Assembly: GCF_014647675.1 (NCBI RefSeq)
Contig: NZ_BMPQ01000001.1
Coordinates: 1 to 63,315 of the forward strand
Origin: Streptomyces flaveus
GTDB lineage: Bacteria; Actinomycetota; Actinomycetes; Streptomycetales; Streptomycetaceae
Direction: 5' to 3'
Length of the DNA: 63,315 bases
The translations under genes were made by a program, and so were the position numbers. This document shows positions 49,966 to 58,130 of this stretch, piece by piece. Below the pieces are notes generated by a model, which was not told the origin of the DNA, searched no databases, and saw only the letters and a list, made by a program, of their open reading frames with translations. Position 1 is the stretch's first letter. Every line of letters starts with the position of its first letter.

Positions 49966-52547
49966 TGTCCACGACCCCCACGATCGTGCTCGTCGGCCAC
50001 GGCATGGTCGGCCAGCGCTTCCTCGAAGCGCTCGCCGAGCGCGGCCTGACCGCCACGCACCGCGTGGTCGTGCTGTGCGAGGAGCCGCGGCCGGCGTACG
50101 ACCGCGTCCAGCTGACCTCGTACTTCTCGGGCAAGACGCCCGAGGACCTCTCGATGACCGACATGGCGTTCATCGAGAAGGAGGGCATCGAGCTGTACGT
50201 CGGCGACCCGGCCGAGACCATCGACCGTGAAGCCCGCAGGGTGACCGCCCGCTCCGGTCTTGTCGTCGACTACGACGTCCTCGTCATGGCCACCGGTTCG
50301 TACCCGTTCGTGCCGCCGGTCCCGAACAAGGACGCCGAGGGCTGCTTCGTCTACCGCACGATCGAGGACCTCCTCGCGATCGAGGAGTACGCGAAGAAGG
50401 CGACGACCGGCGCGGTGGTCGGCGGCGGTCTGCTCGGCCTGGAGGCCGCGGGCGCGCTGAAGGGTCTCGGGCTCACCGCCCACATCGTGGAGTTCGCGCC
50501 GCGCCTGATGCCGGTGCAGGTCGACGAGGGTGGTGGCGCCGCCCTGCTGCGCACCATCGCGGACATGGGCCTGTCCGTCCACACGGGCGTGGGCACGCAG
50601 GAGATCGTGACCGACGACTCGGGCGCCGTCACGGGCATGAAGCTGTCCGACGGCTCCGAACTGGCCACCGACATGGTGGTGTTCAGCGCCGGTGTCCGCC
50701 CCCGCGACCAGCTCGCCCGCGACTGCGGGCTGACGGTCGGCGAGCGCGGCGGCATCTCGGTCGACGAGCAGTGCCGTACGGTCTCCGACCCGCACGTCTT
50801 CGCGATCGGCGAGTGCGCGCTGGCCTCCGACGGCAAGGTGTACGGCCTGGTGGCGCCCGGCTACGAGCAGGCCGAGACCGTGGCCGCGACGATCGCGGCG
50901 GACGAAGCCTCCTTCACCGGTGCCGACATGTCGACCAAGCTGAAGCTGCTCGGCGTGGACGTGGCTTCCTTCGGTGACGCGCACGGCGCGACCGAGGACT
51001 GCCTGGACGTCGTGTACGCGGACTCCCGCTCCGGCACGTACAAGAAGCTGGTCATCGGCCGCGACGGCGAGCTGCTCGGCGGCATCCTGGTCGGCGACGC
51101 GGACGCGTACGGCACGCTGCGCGCACTGACCGGTTCCGTACCGCCCGTCTCCCCCGAGCAGCTGGTGCTTCCGGCGGGCTCGGCCGGCGGCGCCCAGCTC
51201 GGCCCGTCCGCGCTGCCCGACGAGGCGGTCATCTGCTCCTGCCACAACGTCACCAAGGGCACGATCCGCGGCGCGGTCACCGACCACCAGTGCACGACCG
51301 TGCCCGAGGTCAAGAAGTGCACCAAGGCCGGTACGGGCTGCGGCAGTTGCGTCAAGGTCCTCGGCCAGCTCGTCAACGCCGAGCTGGAGGCCAGCGGCGT
51401 CGAGGTCGACAAGGGCCTGTGCGGCTGCTTCTCGCAGACCCGCGAGGAGCTGTACGAGATCGTCCTCGCCCTGCGCATCAACAAGTACCAGGACCTGCTG
51501 GACCGTTACGGCCGTGAGACCGCCCGCGGCGGCGACGGCTGCGAGATCTGCAAGCCGACGGTCGGCTCGATCATCGCCTCCCTGGCCCCGACGATCGGCG
51601 CGAGCGGCTACGTACTGGAGGGCGAGCAGGCGGCCTTGCAGGACAGCAACGACCACTTCCTCGCCAACCTGCAGAAGAACGGCTCGTACTCGATCGTGCC
51701 GCGCATCCCGGGCGGTGAGATCACCCCGGAGAAGCTCATTGTCATCGGGGAGGTGGCGCGCGACTTCGGCCTCTACACGAAGATCACCGGCGGCCAGCGC
51801 ATCGACATGTTCGGCGCACGCGTCGAACAACTCCCGCTGATCTGGGCCCGGTTGGTGGACGCGGGCTTCGAGTCCGGTCACGCGTACGGAAAGGCGCTGC
51901 GTACGGTGAAGTCGTGCGTCGGCCAGACCTGGTGCCGTTACGGCGTCCAGGACTCCGTACGCATGGCGATCGATCTGGAGCTGCGCTACCGGGGGCTGCG
52001 TTCCCCGCACAAGCTGAAGTCGGCGGTCTCCGGCTGCCAGCGCGAGTGCGCCGAGGCCCAGTCGAAGGACTTCGGCGTGATCGCCACGGCCAACGGCTGG
52101 AACCTGTACGTGGCCGGCAACGGCGGCGCCACCCCGCGCCACGCGGACCTGCTCGCGCAGGACCTCTCCGACGCCGAACTGATCCGTCTGATCGACCGTT
52201 TCCTGATGTTCTACATCCGCACGGCCGACCGCCTCGAGCGCACCTCGACCTGGCTGGAGCGGATCCCCGGCGGCCTGGACCACGTACGCGACGTGGTCGT
52301 GGACGACTCCTTGGGCATCTGCGAGGAGCTGGAGTCCCTGATGGCCGCGCATGTCGCGAACTACCGCGACGAGTGGGCCGAGACCATCAACGACCCGGAG
52401 AAGCTGTCCCGCTTCGTCTCCTTCGTGAACGCGCCGGACACCCCCGACCCCGTCGTCGGCTTCGTCCCCGAGCGCGACCAGATCAAGCCCGACCTGCCGC
52501 TGCTGACCATCGGCACCCGTCCCCTGGAAGGAAGCGCCCAGCGATGA
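49965..52547 (+). CDS. nirB: Assimilatory nitrite reductase large subunit
   Basis: The 860-residue protein contains FAD and NAD(P) domains (1-390), BFD-like [2Fe-2S] domains (CSCHNVTKG with CGSCVKVL, and CEICKP), a ferredoxin-like half domain and the siroheme/[4Fe-4S] site CVGQTWC...SGCQREC. It reduces nitrite to ammonium with NAD(P)H. It is complete, coupled upstream to a flavoprotein and downstream (ATGA overlap) to nirD. It needs siroheme, for which the CbiX-type gene at 18857 is a candidate source. Confidence 0.96.
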   Translation: MSTTPTIVLVGHGMVGQRFLEALAERGLTATHRVVVLCEEPRPAYDRVQLTSYFSGKTPEDLSMTDMAFIEKEGIELYVGDPAETIDREARRVTARSGLVVDYDVLVMATGSYPFVPPVPNKDAEGCFVYRTIEDLLAIEEYAKKATTGAVVGGGLLGLEAAGALKGLGLTAHIVEFAPRLMPVQVDEGGGAALLRTIADMGLSVHTGVGTQEIVTDDSGAVTGMKLSDGSELATDMVVFSAGVRPRDQLARDCGLTVGERGGISVDEQCRTVSDPHVFAIGECALASDGKVYGLVAPGYEQAETVAATIAADEASFTGADMSTKLKLLGVDVASFGDAHGATEDCLDVVYADSRSGTYKKLVIGRDGELLGGILVGDADAYGTLRALTGSVPPVSPEQLVLPAGSAGGAQLGPSALPDEAVICSCHNVTKGTIRGAVTDHQCTTVPEVKKCTKAGTGCGSCVKVLGQLVNAELEASGVEVDKGLCGCFSQTREELYEIVLALRINKYQDLLDRYGRETARGGDGCEICKPTVGSIIASLAPTIGASGYVLEGEQAALQDSNDHFLANLQKNGSYSIVPRIPGGEITPEKLIVIGEVARDFGLYTKITGGQRIDMFGARVEQLPLIWARLVDAGFESGHAYGKALRTVKSCVGQTWCRYGVQDSVRMAIDLELRYRGLRSPHKLKSAVSGCQRECAEAQSKDFGVIATANGWNLYVAGNGGATPRHADLLAQDLSDAELIRLIDRFLMFYIRTADRLERTSTWLERIPGGLDHVRDVVVDDSLGICEELESLMAAHVANYRDEWAETINDPEKLSRFVSFVNAPDTPDPVVGFVPERDQIKPDLPLLTIGTRPLEGSAQR

Positions 52548-52903
52548 CTCTCGCACCCGAGACGACGACCCTGAAGGTCCAGCTTCGCGTCGACGACGCG
52601 GCGGACGACTGGTTCACGGTCTGCGACATCAGCGCGCTGATGCCCGGCCGCGGGGTGGCGGCCCTGCTCCCCGACGGCCGCCAGGTCGCCCTCTTCCAGG
52701 ACCGCGCGGGCCGCCTGTACGCCATCGACAACCGCGACCCGTTCAGTGGCGCCGCCGTCCTCTCCCGCGGCCTCATCGGCTCCCACCAGGGCCGCCCGTT
52801 CGTGGCCTCGCCCCTGCTCAAGCAGCGCTTCGAGCTGGAGTCGGGGCGGTGCCTGGACGACGATGCGGTGACGGTGGCGACGTACGAGGTGCGTACGTCC
52901 TGA
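52544..52903 (+). CDS. nirD: Nitrite reductase small subunit
   Basis: The 119-residue Rieske-fold NirD protein shows WFTVCDISALMPGRGVAALL, YAIDNRDPFSGAAVLSRG and VASPLLKQRFELESGRCLDD. The usual Rieske Cys/His ligands are absent, as normal for NirD. It binds NirB and is required for activity. ATG 52544 overlaps the nirB stop by four bases. Confidence 0.96.
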   Translation: MTLAPETTTLKVQLRVDDAADDWFTVCDISALMPGRGVAALLPDGRQVALFQDRAGRLYAIDNRDPFSGAAVLSRGLIGSHQGRPFVASPLLKQRFELESGRCLDDDAVTVATYEVRTS

Positions 52904-52909
52904 CGCCTC

Positions 52910-53836
52910 TCACACCTTCAAGGCGTCGTACGTCACTCCCGTGAGCCGTTCCGATTCCGCCCAGAGGCGTTCCCCCGCCGTGTCGTTGAGCGTCCACTTG
53001 GCGCGGCGGGACTTGGCGGGTGAGCCACGCCAGTCGGCGAACGAGGGGCCGGTGAAGGAGTCGGGTTCGACGCCGGGTGCGGTGGCCGCGTACAGGATGG
53101 GCCGGGCGCCGGCTTCGGCGGACTGGGCGAAGAAGCGGTTGCCGATCTGCATGAACAGTTCGGCGGCCTTGCGGCGCTCCATCCTGGGGCCCTTGGTCTG
53201 CAGGTTCGTGGCCGCGTAGCCGGGGTGGGCGGCGGCCGCCACGACGTCCGAGCCGGTCGCGCCGAGGCGGCGGGCGAGTTCGTGCGTGAAGAGCAGGTTG
53301 GCCGTCTTGGAGCGGGAGTAGGCGAGCCAACGATTGTAGCGGCGCTCGCTGTTGAGGTCGTTGATGTCGATGTTGGCCACCGAGTGCATGGTGCTGGACA
53401 CGGTGACGATCCGCGCGCCCGGCGTCTTCAGGAGCAGCGGCAGCAGGAGCCCGGTGAGCGCGAAGTGCCCGAGGTGGTTGACACCGAACTGGGTCTCGAA
53501 GCCGTCCACTGTGCGCCCGTGGGGCAGGGCCATCACACCCGCGTTGTTGATGAGCAGATCGAGCCGCTCGTGACCGTAGGACGTCGCGAACTCCCGTACA
53601 GATTCCAGGTGTCCGAGGTCGAGGGCCCTCAACTCGACCTGCGCGTCAGGGATTTCCCCAAGAATCCGGTCGCGAGCGCGGGCCCCCCGCTCCTCACTCC
53701 GGCAGGCGAGCACCACATGGGCCCCACGCCGGGCCAGCTCACGCGAGGTGGCCAGCCCGAGCCCACTGTTGGCACCGGTCACGACGGCGATGCGCCCGCC
53801 CTGGTCAGGGATGTCCTGCACACTCCAGCCGGCCAT
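52910..53836 (-). CDS. SDR-family oxidoreductase (retinol-dehydrogenase/WW-domain-oxidoreductase type)
   Basis: The 308-residue extended-C-terminus SDR has VVTGANSGLG, NNAGVM, catalytic Ser in TVSSTMH and YSRSKTANLL. The length and the C-terminal DFTGPSF-like region (DSFTGPSFADW) resemble the protochlorophyllide/retinol reductase-like group common in actinobacteria. It is convergent with nirD with only six bases between stops. Substrate unknown. Confidence 0.92.
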   Translation of the reverse strand: MAGWSVQDIPDQGGRIAVVTGANSGLGLATSRELARRGAHVVLACRSEERGARARDRILGEIPDAQVELRALDLGHLESVREFATSYGHERLDLLINNAGVMALPHGRTVDGFETQFGVNHLGHFALTGLLLPLLLKTPGARIVTVSSTMHSVANIDINDLNSERRYNRWLAYSRSKTANLLFTHELARRLGATGSDVVAAAAHPGYAATNLQTKGPRMERRKAAELFMQIGNRFFAQSAEAGARPILYAATAPGVEPDSFTGPSFADWRGSPAKSRRAKWTLNDTAGERLWAESERLTGVTYDALKV

Positions 53837-53953
53837 GACGGCTCCCTCTCGCTGTGCCCTGAGGACCCTCTCAACTCCGCATGAGACGTACGGTTTCAGG
53901 TTAGCGGCGGTTCCGCTTTTCTTCATGGGCTGGTTGGTGGCGGGCATGCACTC

Positions 53954-54000
53954 TGCGTAAGGGGTGAACACGTTCCCGGAAAGTGTCCACCCCCTACGCA
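53954..54000 (-). terminator. Long hairpin downstream of the SulP gene
   Basis: Left arm 53954-53971 (TGCGTAAGGGGTGAACAC) and right arm 53983-54000 pair at 16 of 18 positions around an 11-base loop, 33 bases past the SulP stop. It probably ends the carbonic anhydrase-SulP transcript before the SDR gene on the same strand. Confidence 0.7.
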
Positions 54001-54033
54001 TGTGGTGCCCAGCAGAGGGGTTGACCGGCTGAC

Positions 54034-56268
54034 TCAGACCCGGTCGGTCGTCGGCCTGCCGCGGCGGAACAGGGGCATGACGGGCGGCGGGGGCGTGCCG
54101 GGCATGGGCTCCGTGTCCAGGTAGAACCACTCGGCCGTTGGGCCCGGGACAGGGGCCGGATCCGCTGACCGATCAGCGGTGGCTCGGTCGTGGGACGGAT
54201 CGGTGAGCGGGTCGGCGTCCTGGGCGCGGTCCGTGGTCCAGGGGCGGCCGGTGTCCCATGCCTGGTCGGGGTCCCATGCCTGGCCGGTTTCCCACGCCTG
54301 GTCGGGGTCCCGTGCCCGGTCGGTGCCCCACGCCTGGTCGGGATCCCAGGTCGCAGGTCCGTCCAGAGCCAGGTTCGTTGCCCGGCCAGGGGCGGCGTCC
54401 CGGGCCGAGCCGGTGGACCCGTCCGCTTCCCAAGCGGGGCCGCTGGAGGAGTCCGCTTCCCAGGCCCGGTTCGTAACCCTCTCCCTCTCCCACGCCGGGC
54501 TCGCCGCCCCGACGGAGGTCGAAGCCTCTCCCCATGCCCGGTTCGCTTCCCCGTCAGGTGCGGCAGGGACCGAGGCAAGCACCCGCTCCCTCTCCGAATC
54601 AGGGCCCGGCGCCGATGCCGACGCCGAGACCCCGGCGGCAGCCGCCACCTCCGGCTCCGGCGACGGCGGCACCTTCGCCCCCGCCCCCGTAACCGCCGGC
54701 CCCGGCATGAGCAACTCCACCCGCAACCCCGCCCCCCGATGCTGCGCGACGAACTCGTCGATCTGGCTGCGGCAGGCATGGTCCAGGTGGGTCACTCCCG
54801 TGAGGTCGAGACGGATACGGGGCTTGCCGGAGGCAGCCGCGGACTCGAGGGCGTCGATCAGGCGCGGCAGGCGCAGGAACGTGGCGTTGCCCGCCATGAC
54901 CACCTTCGCCGTGTCGTTGTCGATGTGCTGCCGGACGACCGTCTGCGACATCCGCAGCGCCGCCAGGATCACACCGGCCGCGAGGCCGATCAGTACGCCC
55001 TCAAGCAGCGCCGTGGCCACGATGACCAGCGTCGTGGTGGTCATCACCGCGAACTCGCCGCGGTCCTGCCGCCACATCTTCGGGAACTCCTCGGGCGCGA
55101 ACAGCTTCCACCCGCTGTGGACGAGGACACCCGCGAGCACCGAGATCGGGATCAGCGCGAGCACCTGCGGCAGCAGCAGCGCGAAGGCGAGCAGCCACAG
55201 GCCGTGCAGCGTACGGGAGAGCCGGGTCTTGGCCCCGGCCTGCACATTGGCCGAGCTGCGGGCCACGACCGCCGTGATGGGCAGCGCTCCGAGGATGCCG
55301 GCCACCGTGTTTCCGGCGCCCTGGGCGATGAGTTCGGTGTTGTAGCGGGTGCGCGGGCCGTTGTGCATCCGGTCCACGGCCGCCGCGGTGAACAGGCTCT
55401 CCGCCGAGGCGATGACCGTGAAGGTGAGGATCGCGGTGATGATCCCGGCGTTGGCCAGGCCCGCGAACTGCTCCGCACCCGGCACCTGTACGGAAGCCAG
55501 CAGGTTGCCCACCTGGAGCGTCTTCACGTCCACGCCCGGCAGCGAGGCCACCCCGATACCGATGCCCACGGCCACGAGCGCCGCCGGGACCTTCTTCACC
55601 GGCCCCGGCATCTTCTTCCACACGAAGCTGAGCACGATCGTCACGATGCCGAGCAGCGCCGCGATCCCCGCCTGGGGGTTCGCCAGGGTGTCCACGACAA
55701 GGCCGGGAACTCCGGCGATGTTCTCGATCGGCATGCCGGGCGCCTTGGCGTCGGCCATCGGGTACGCCTGGCTGAACATCAGCGGCAGTCCGATCCCGGC
55801 GAGCATCCCCTGGACGACGGCAAGGGAGATCGCCTGGAACATGCGGCCGAGCCTGACCATCCCCAGAATGATCTGCAGGATGCCGGAGAAGAGAACGATC
55901 ACGCCGAGCATGGCGACGCCGAACTCCATCACCGTCTCCGCGACCAGCGCGGCGAGCCCGGCGGCCGGCCCGCTGACCTGGAGCGTGCTGCCCCGGGCCG
56001 CCCCGACCACCAGCCCGCCGATGACCCCGGAGATGATCCCCAGCTCGGCGGGCACCCCGGACGCCACGGCCACCCCAATGCACAGCGGCAACGCGACGAG
56101 GAACACGACGAGCGAGGCGGTGATCTCGGTGGCGAAGTCCACGCCACCGCCACTGCCGCTCCCCTTGCGCAGGTCGGGAGGACCGGCAGATCCTTCCTCG
56201 GTACTTCGGGAGCCCGGAGGAGTCTGAGGCTTCTGTTCGCGCGCCCGCCGCGCATGCTGCCCGCTCAT
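54034..56268 (-). CDS. SulP-family anion transporter with STAS domain and repeat tail
   Basis: The 744-residue protein has about 11-12 membrane helices (about 45-430) of the SLC26/SulP family, a STAS domain (about 440-555; LDLTGVTHLDHACRSQIDEFVAQH) and an unusual C-terminal tail of about 190 residues rich in Trp, Asp, Ala and Arg with near-repeats DPDQAW. It overlaps the carbonic anhydrase gene (ATGA), a pairing that points to bicarbonate, as in BicA-type carriers, rather than sulfate. The tail is not a known SulP feature. Confidence 0.9.
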   Translation of the reverse strand: MSGQHARRAREQKPQTPPGSRSTEEGSAGPPDLRKGSGSGGGVDFATEITASLVVFLVALPLCIGVAVASGVPAELGIISGVIGGLVVGAARGSTLQVSGPAAGLAALVAETVMEFGVAMLGVIVLFSGILQIILGMVRLGRMFQAISLAVVQGMLAGIGLPLMFSQAYPMADAKAPGMPIENIAGVPGLVVDTLANPQAGIAALLGIVTIVLSFVWKKMPGPVKKVPAALVAVGIGIGVASLPGVDVKTLQVGNLLASVQVPGAEQFAGLANAGIITAILTFTVIASAESLFTAAAVDRMHNGPRTRYNTELIAQGAGNTVAGILGALPITAVVARSSANVQAGAKTRLSRTLHGLWLLAFALLLPQVLALIPISVLAGVLVHSGWKLFAPEEFPKMWRQDRGEFAVMTTTTLVIVATALLEGVLIGLAAGVILAALRMSQTVVRQHIDNDTAKVVMAGNATFLRLPRLIDALESAAASGKPRIRLDLTGVTHLDHACRSQIDEFVAQHRGAGLRVELLMPGPAVTGAGAKVPPSPEPEVAAAAGVSASASAPGPDSERERVLASVPAAPDGEANRAWGEASTSVGAASPAWERERVTNRAWEADSSSGPAWEADGSTGSARDAAPGRATNLALDGPATWDPDQAWGTDRARDPDQAWETGQAWDPDQAWDTGRPWTTDRAQDADPLTDPSHDRATADRSADPAPVPGPTAEWFYLDTEPMPGTPPPPVMPLFRRGRPTTDRV

Positions 56269-56879
56269 GACGCGTGCACCCGGAACAGACCGTCCTCGTC
56301 CAGCTCCTGGACCTGGCCGGTGTCGATCTCGTAGTACCAGCCGTGCAGCCGTAGCCGCCCGGAGTCCAGGAGTTGACGGGCCGTCGGGTACTCGCGCAGC
56401 GCGGCCAACTGGTTGCGCACGTTCATCTGCACGACCTCCCGCAGAGCCGGGTCCTCGGGCTCGACGGCGTCCCCGAGCAGCGAGGTGAGCCCCGGCCGGG
56501 CGAGGTCGAGCCAGGCGTCCACCCGCGGCAGCCCGGACAGATCCGCGCCGCGCTTCAGCGCTCCCATGGCGCCGCAGTGGGAATGACCACACACCACGAC
56601 GTCCTGAACGCCGAGCACCTCCAGTGCGTACTCGATGGTGGCGGCCTCGCCGGAGGCCGCTCCGTGCTCATCGTGCGGCGGCACGATATTGCCCGCATTG
56701 CGCAGCTCGAATATCTCGCCGGGCCTTGCGCCGGTGATCAGAGCGGGTATCACCCGCGAGTCCGAGCAGGTGATGAACAGCGCTTCCGGAAATTGACCTT
56801 CGGCCAGCTTCCGGTATTCACCGCTCTCGAAGTCGACCCGGCGCTTGAACGACCGGGCGCGATCCAGCAATGCCTTCAC
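56265..56879 (-). CDS. Beta-class carbonic anhydrase
   Basis: The 204-residue protein has zinc ligands Cys38, His99 and Cys102 with the Asp40-Arg42 dyad of CSDSR, and GHSHCGAM. It interconverts CO2 and bicarbonate, probably feeding the coupled SulP carrier or biosynthetic carboxylases. The reading frame starts at ATG 56879 (MKALLDRARSFKRR). It is divergent from a two-component system across 291 bp containing an OmpR-type repeat. Confidence 0.95.
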   Translation of the reverse strand: MKALLDRARSFKRRVDFESGEYRKLAEGQFPEALFITCSDSRVIPALITGARPGEIFELRNAGNIVPPHDEHGAASGEAATIEYALEVLGVQDVVVCGHSHCGAMGALKRGADLSGLPRVDAWLDLARPGLTSLLGDAVEPEDPALREVVQMNVRNQLAALREYPTARQLLDSGRLRLHGWYYEIDTGQVQELDEDGLFRVHAS

Positions 56880-56945
56880 GTTTCCTCCCTCAAACCTATT
56901 CTGACCTGGCCTTATGAACCGTAGGGGAGGCCTGGCCAGAGAAAG

Positions 56946-56967
56946 GTTAAGGGGACGCTAAGGCGAC
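56946..56967. promoter_or_regulatory. Tandem 11-bp direct repeat, candidate response-regulator box
   Basis: GTTAAGGGGAC (56946-56956) and GCTAAGGCGAC (56957-56967) are adjacent, identical at 8 of 11 positions and in register with one DNA turn, the geometry used by OmpR/PhoB-family regulators. It lies 67 bases upstream of the carbonic anhydrase start and 204 upstream of the regulator gene. Confidence 0.5.
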
Positions 56968-57170
56968 ACCAGGTTTGCCACATATTTCAGCCAGGCACCT
57001 CACCGAAGCCGCCGGAACCAGTCGAATCGGACAGATACAAGCGCTTACTGAGCTCCTTTTCACAAACCCCGCATTCATGGGACACGCACATGAGAACTCT
57101 TGTAGCGTGGCGACTCCACAGCACGGGATTCGTGTTGTCCGGATTCATGTTTCATGGAGAGACAGGACGC

Positions 57171-58130
57171 ATGGGCGTACGAGTGCTGCTCATCGAGGAC
57201 GACGAGACGATCGCCGAACCGCTGACCGAGGGGCTGCGCCACTTCGGGCTGACGGTCAGCCATGTCGCCACCGGCGCCGAAGGGCTGAGAGGGCCGCACG
57301 GCGACGTCGTCCTGCTGGACCTGGGCCTACCCGACCTGGACGGCATCGACGTCTGTCGCGGTATCCGCCAGACCTCCGACGTACCCATCATCATCCTCAG
57401 CGCGCGCGGCGAGGAGGCCGACCGCGTACTGGGCCTGGAACTCGGCGCGGACGACTACCTGGCGAAACCATTCAGCATCCGCGAACTCGTCGCCCGTATC
57501 CGCGCCGTGACGCGCCGACTGCACCGCACGGGGGCGCCGGGCGACGCAACTCCCGCGGCGGGTACGTACGTTGGTCCCGCAGCCGGTACGTACATTCCTG
57601 ATCCGTACGCGCCCCAGTCGGCGACGTACGATCCGAACGCGTACGACCCTGCCGTGCCCGCGTACGACCCGGGCGCCTACGAACCGCCCAGGCCAGGGGC
57701 CTACGAACCGCCCCGGTACGAGCAGTCCCCGCCCGACCCCGGCGAGCCGGCGGGCGACGCCCCGGCGCCCGGACCACTCGTGGTGGACCGGCGGACGCGG
57801 CAGGTCTGGGTGGGCGAGGTGCCGGTCCCTCTCACCCCCAAGGAGTTCGAGCTGCTCGCACTGCTCGCCGAGGACCCCGGCGCGGTGTACTCGCGGCAGC
57901 AGATCCTCAACCGGGTCTGGGACACGCACTATCAGGGCCCGACCAAGACCCTGGACGTGCATGTCGCCACCCTGCGCCGCAAGCTCGGCGACCCGGCGTG
58001 GATCCAGACGCTGCGCGGGGTGGGGTTCCGGCTCGCCGTACGCACCCCGGGTCGGTCGAGCCCGGGGCGCGGCGGCCACGACGAAGCCTCCGACAACCCC
58101 GAAACCTCCGAGGAGGCCGCGGTGTCATGA
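57171..58130 (+). CDS. OmpR-family response regulator with Tyr/Pro-rich linker
   Basis: The 319-residue protein has a receiver domain (phospho-Asp50 in VVLLDLGLPDLDG, Lys in DDYLAKPFS) and a C-terminal winged helix (PKEFELLALLAED, VHVATLRRKLGD). Between them lies an unusually long linker of about 80 residues with repeated YDP, YEPP and GAYEPPR units, where about 15-20 residues are normal. ATG 57171 is chosen as the first receiver residue. Its stop overlaps the kinase start (ATGA). Confidence 0.93.
   Translation: MGVRVLLIEDDETIAEPLTEGLRHFGLTVSHVATGAEGLRGPHGDVVLLDLGLPDLDGIDVCRGIRQTSDVPIIILSARGEEADRVLGLELGADDYLAKPFSIRELVARIRAVTRRLHRTGAPGDATPAAGTYVGPAAGTYIPDPYAPQSATYDPNAYDPAVPAYDPGAYEPPRPGAYEPPRYEQSPPDPGEPAGDAPAPGPLVVDRRTRQVWVGEVPVPLTPKEFELLALLAEDPGAVYSRQQILNRVWDTHYQGPTKTLDVHVATLRRKLGDPAWIQTLRGVGFRLAVRTPGRSSPGRGGHDEASDNPETSEEAAVS

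Noticed and set aside
49806..52556. 916-codon minus-strand frame opposite nirB
   Set aside because: It is a shadow caused by third-position GC; Asp/Val/Gly/Arg-rich with no motifs, while nirB is complete on the plus strand.
54250..54360. CRISPR-like array in the repeats of the SulP tail
   Set aside because: Repeats are short, imperfect, without unique spacers and in frame with the coding sequence.
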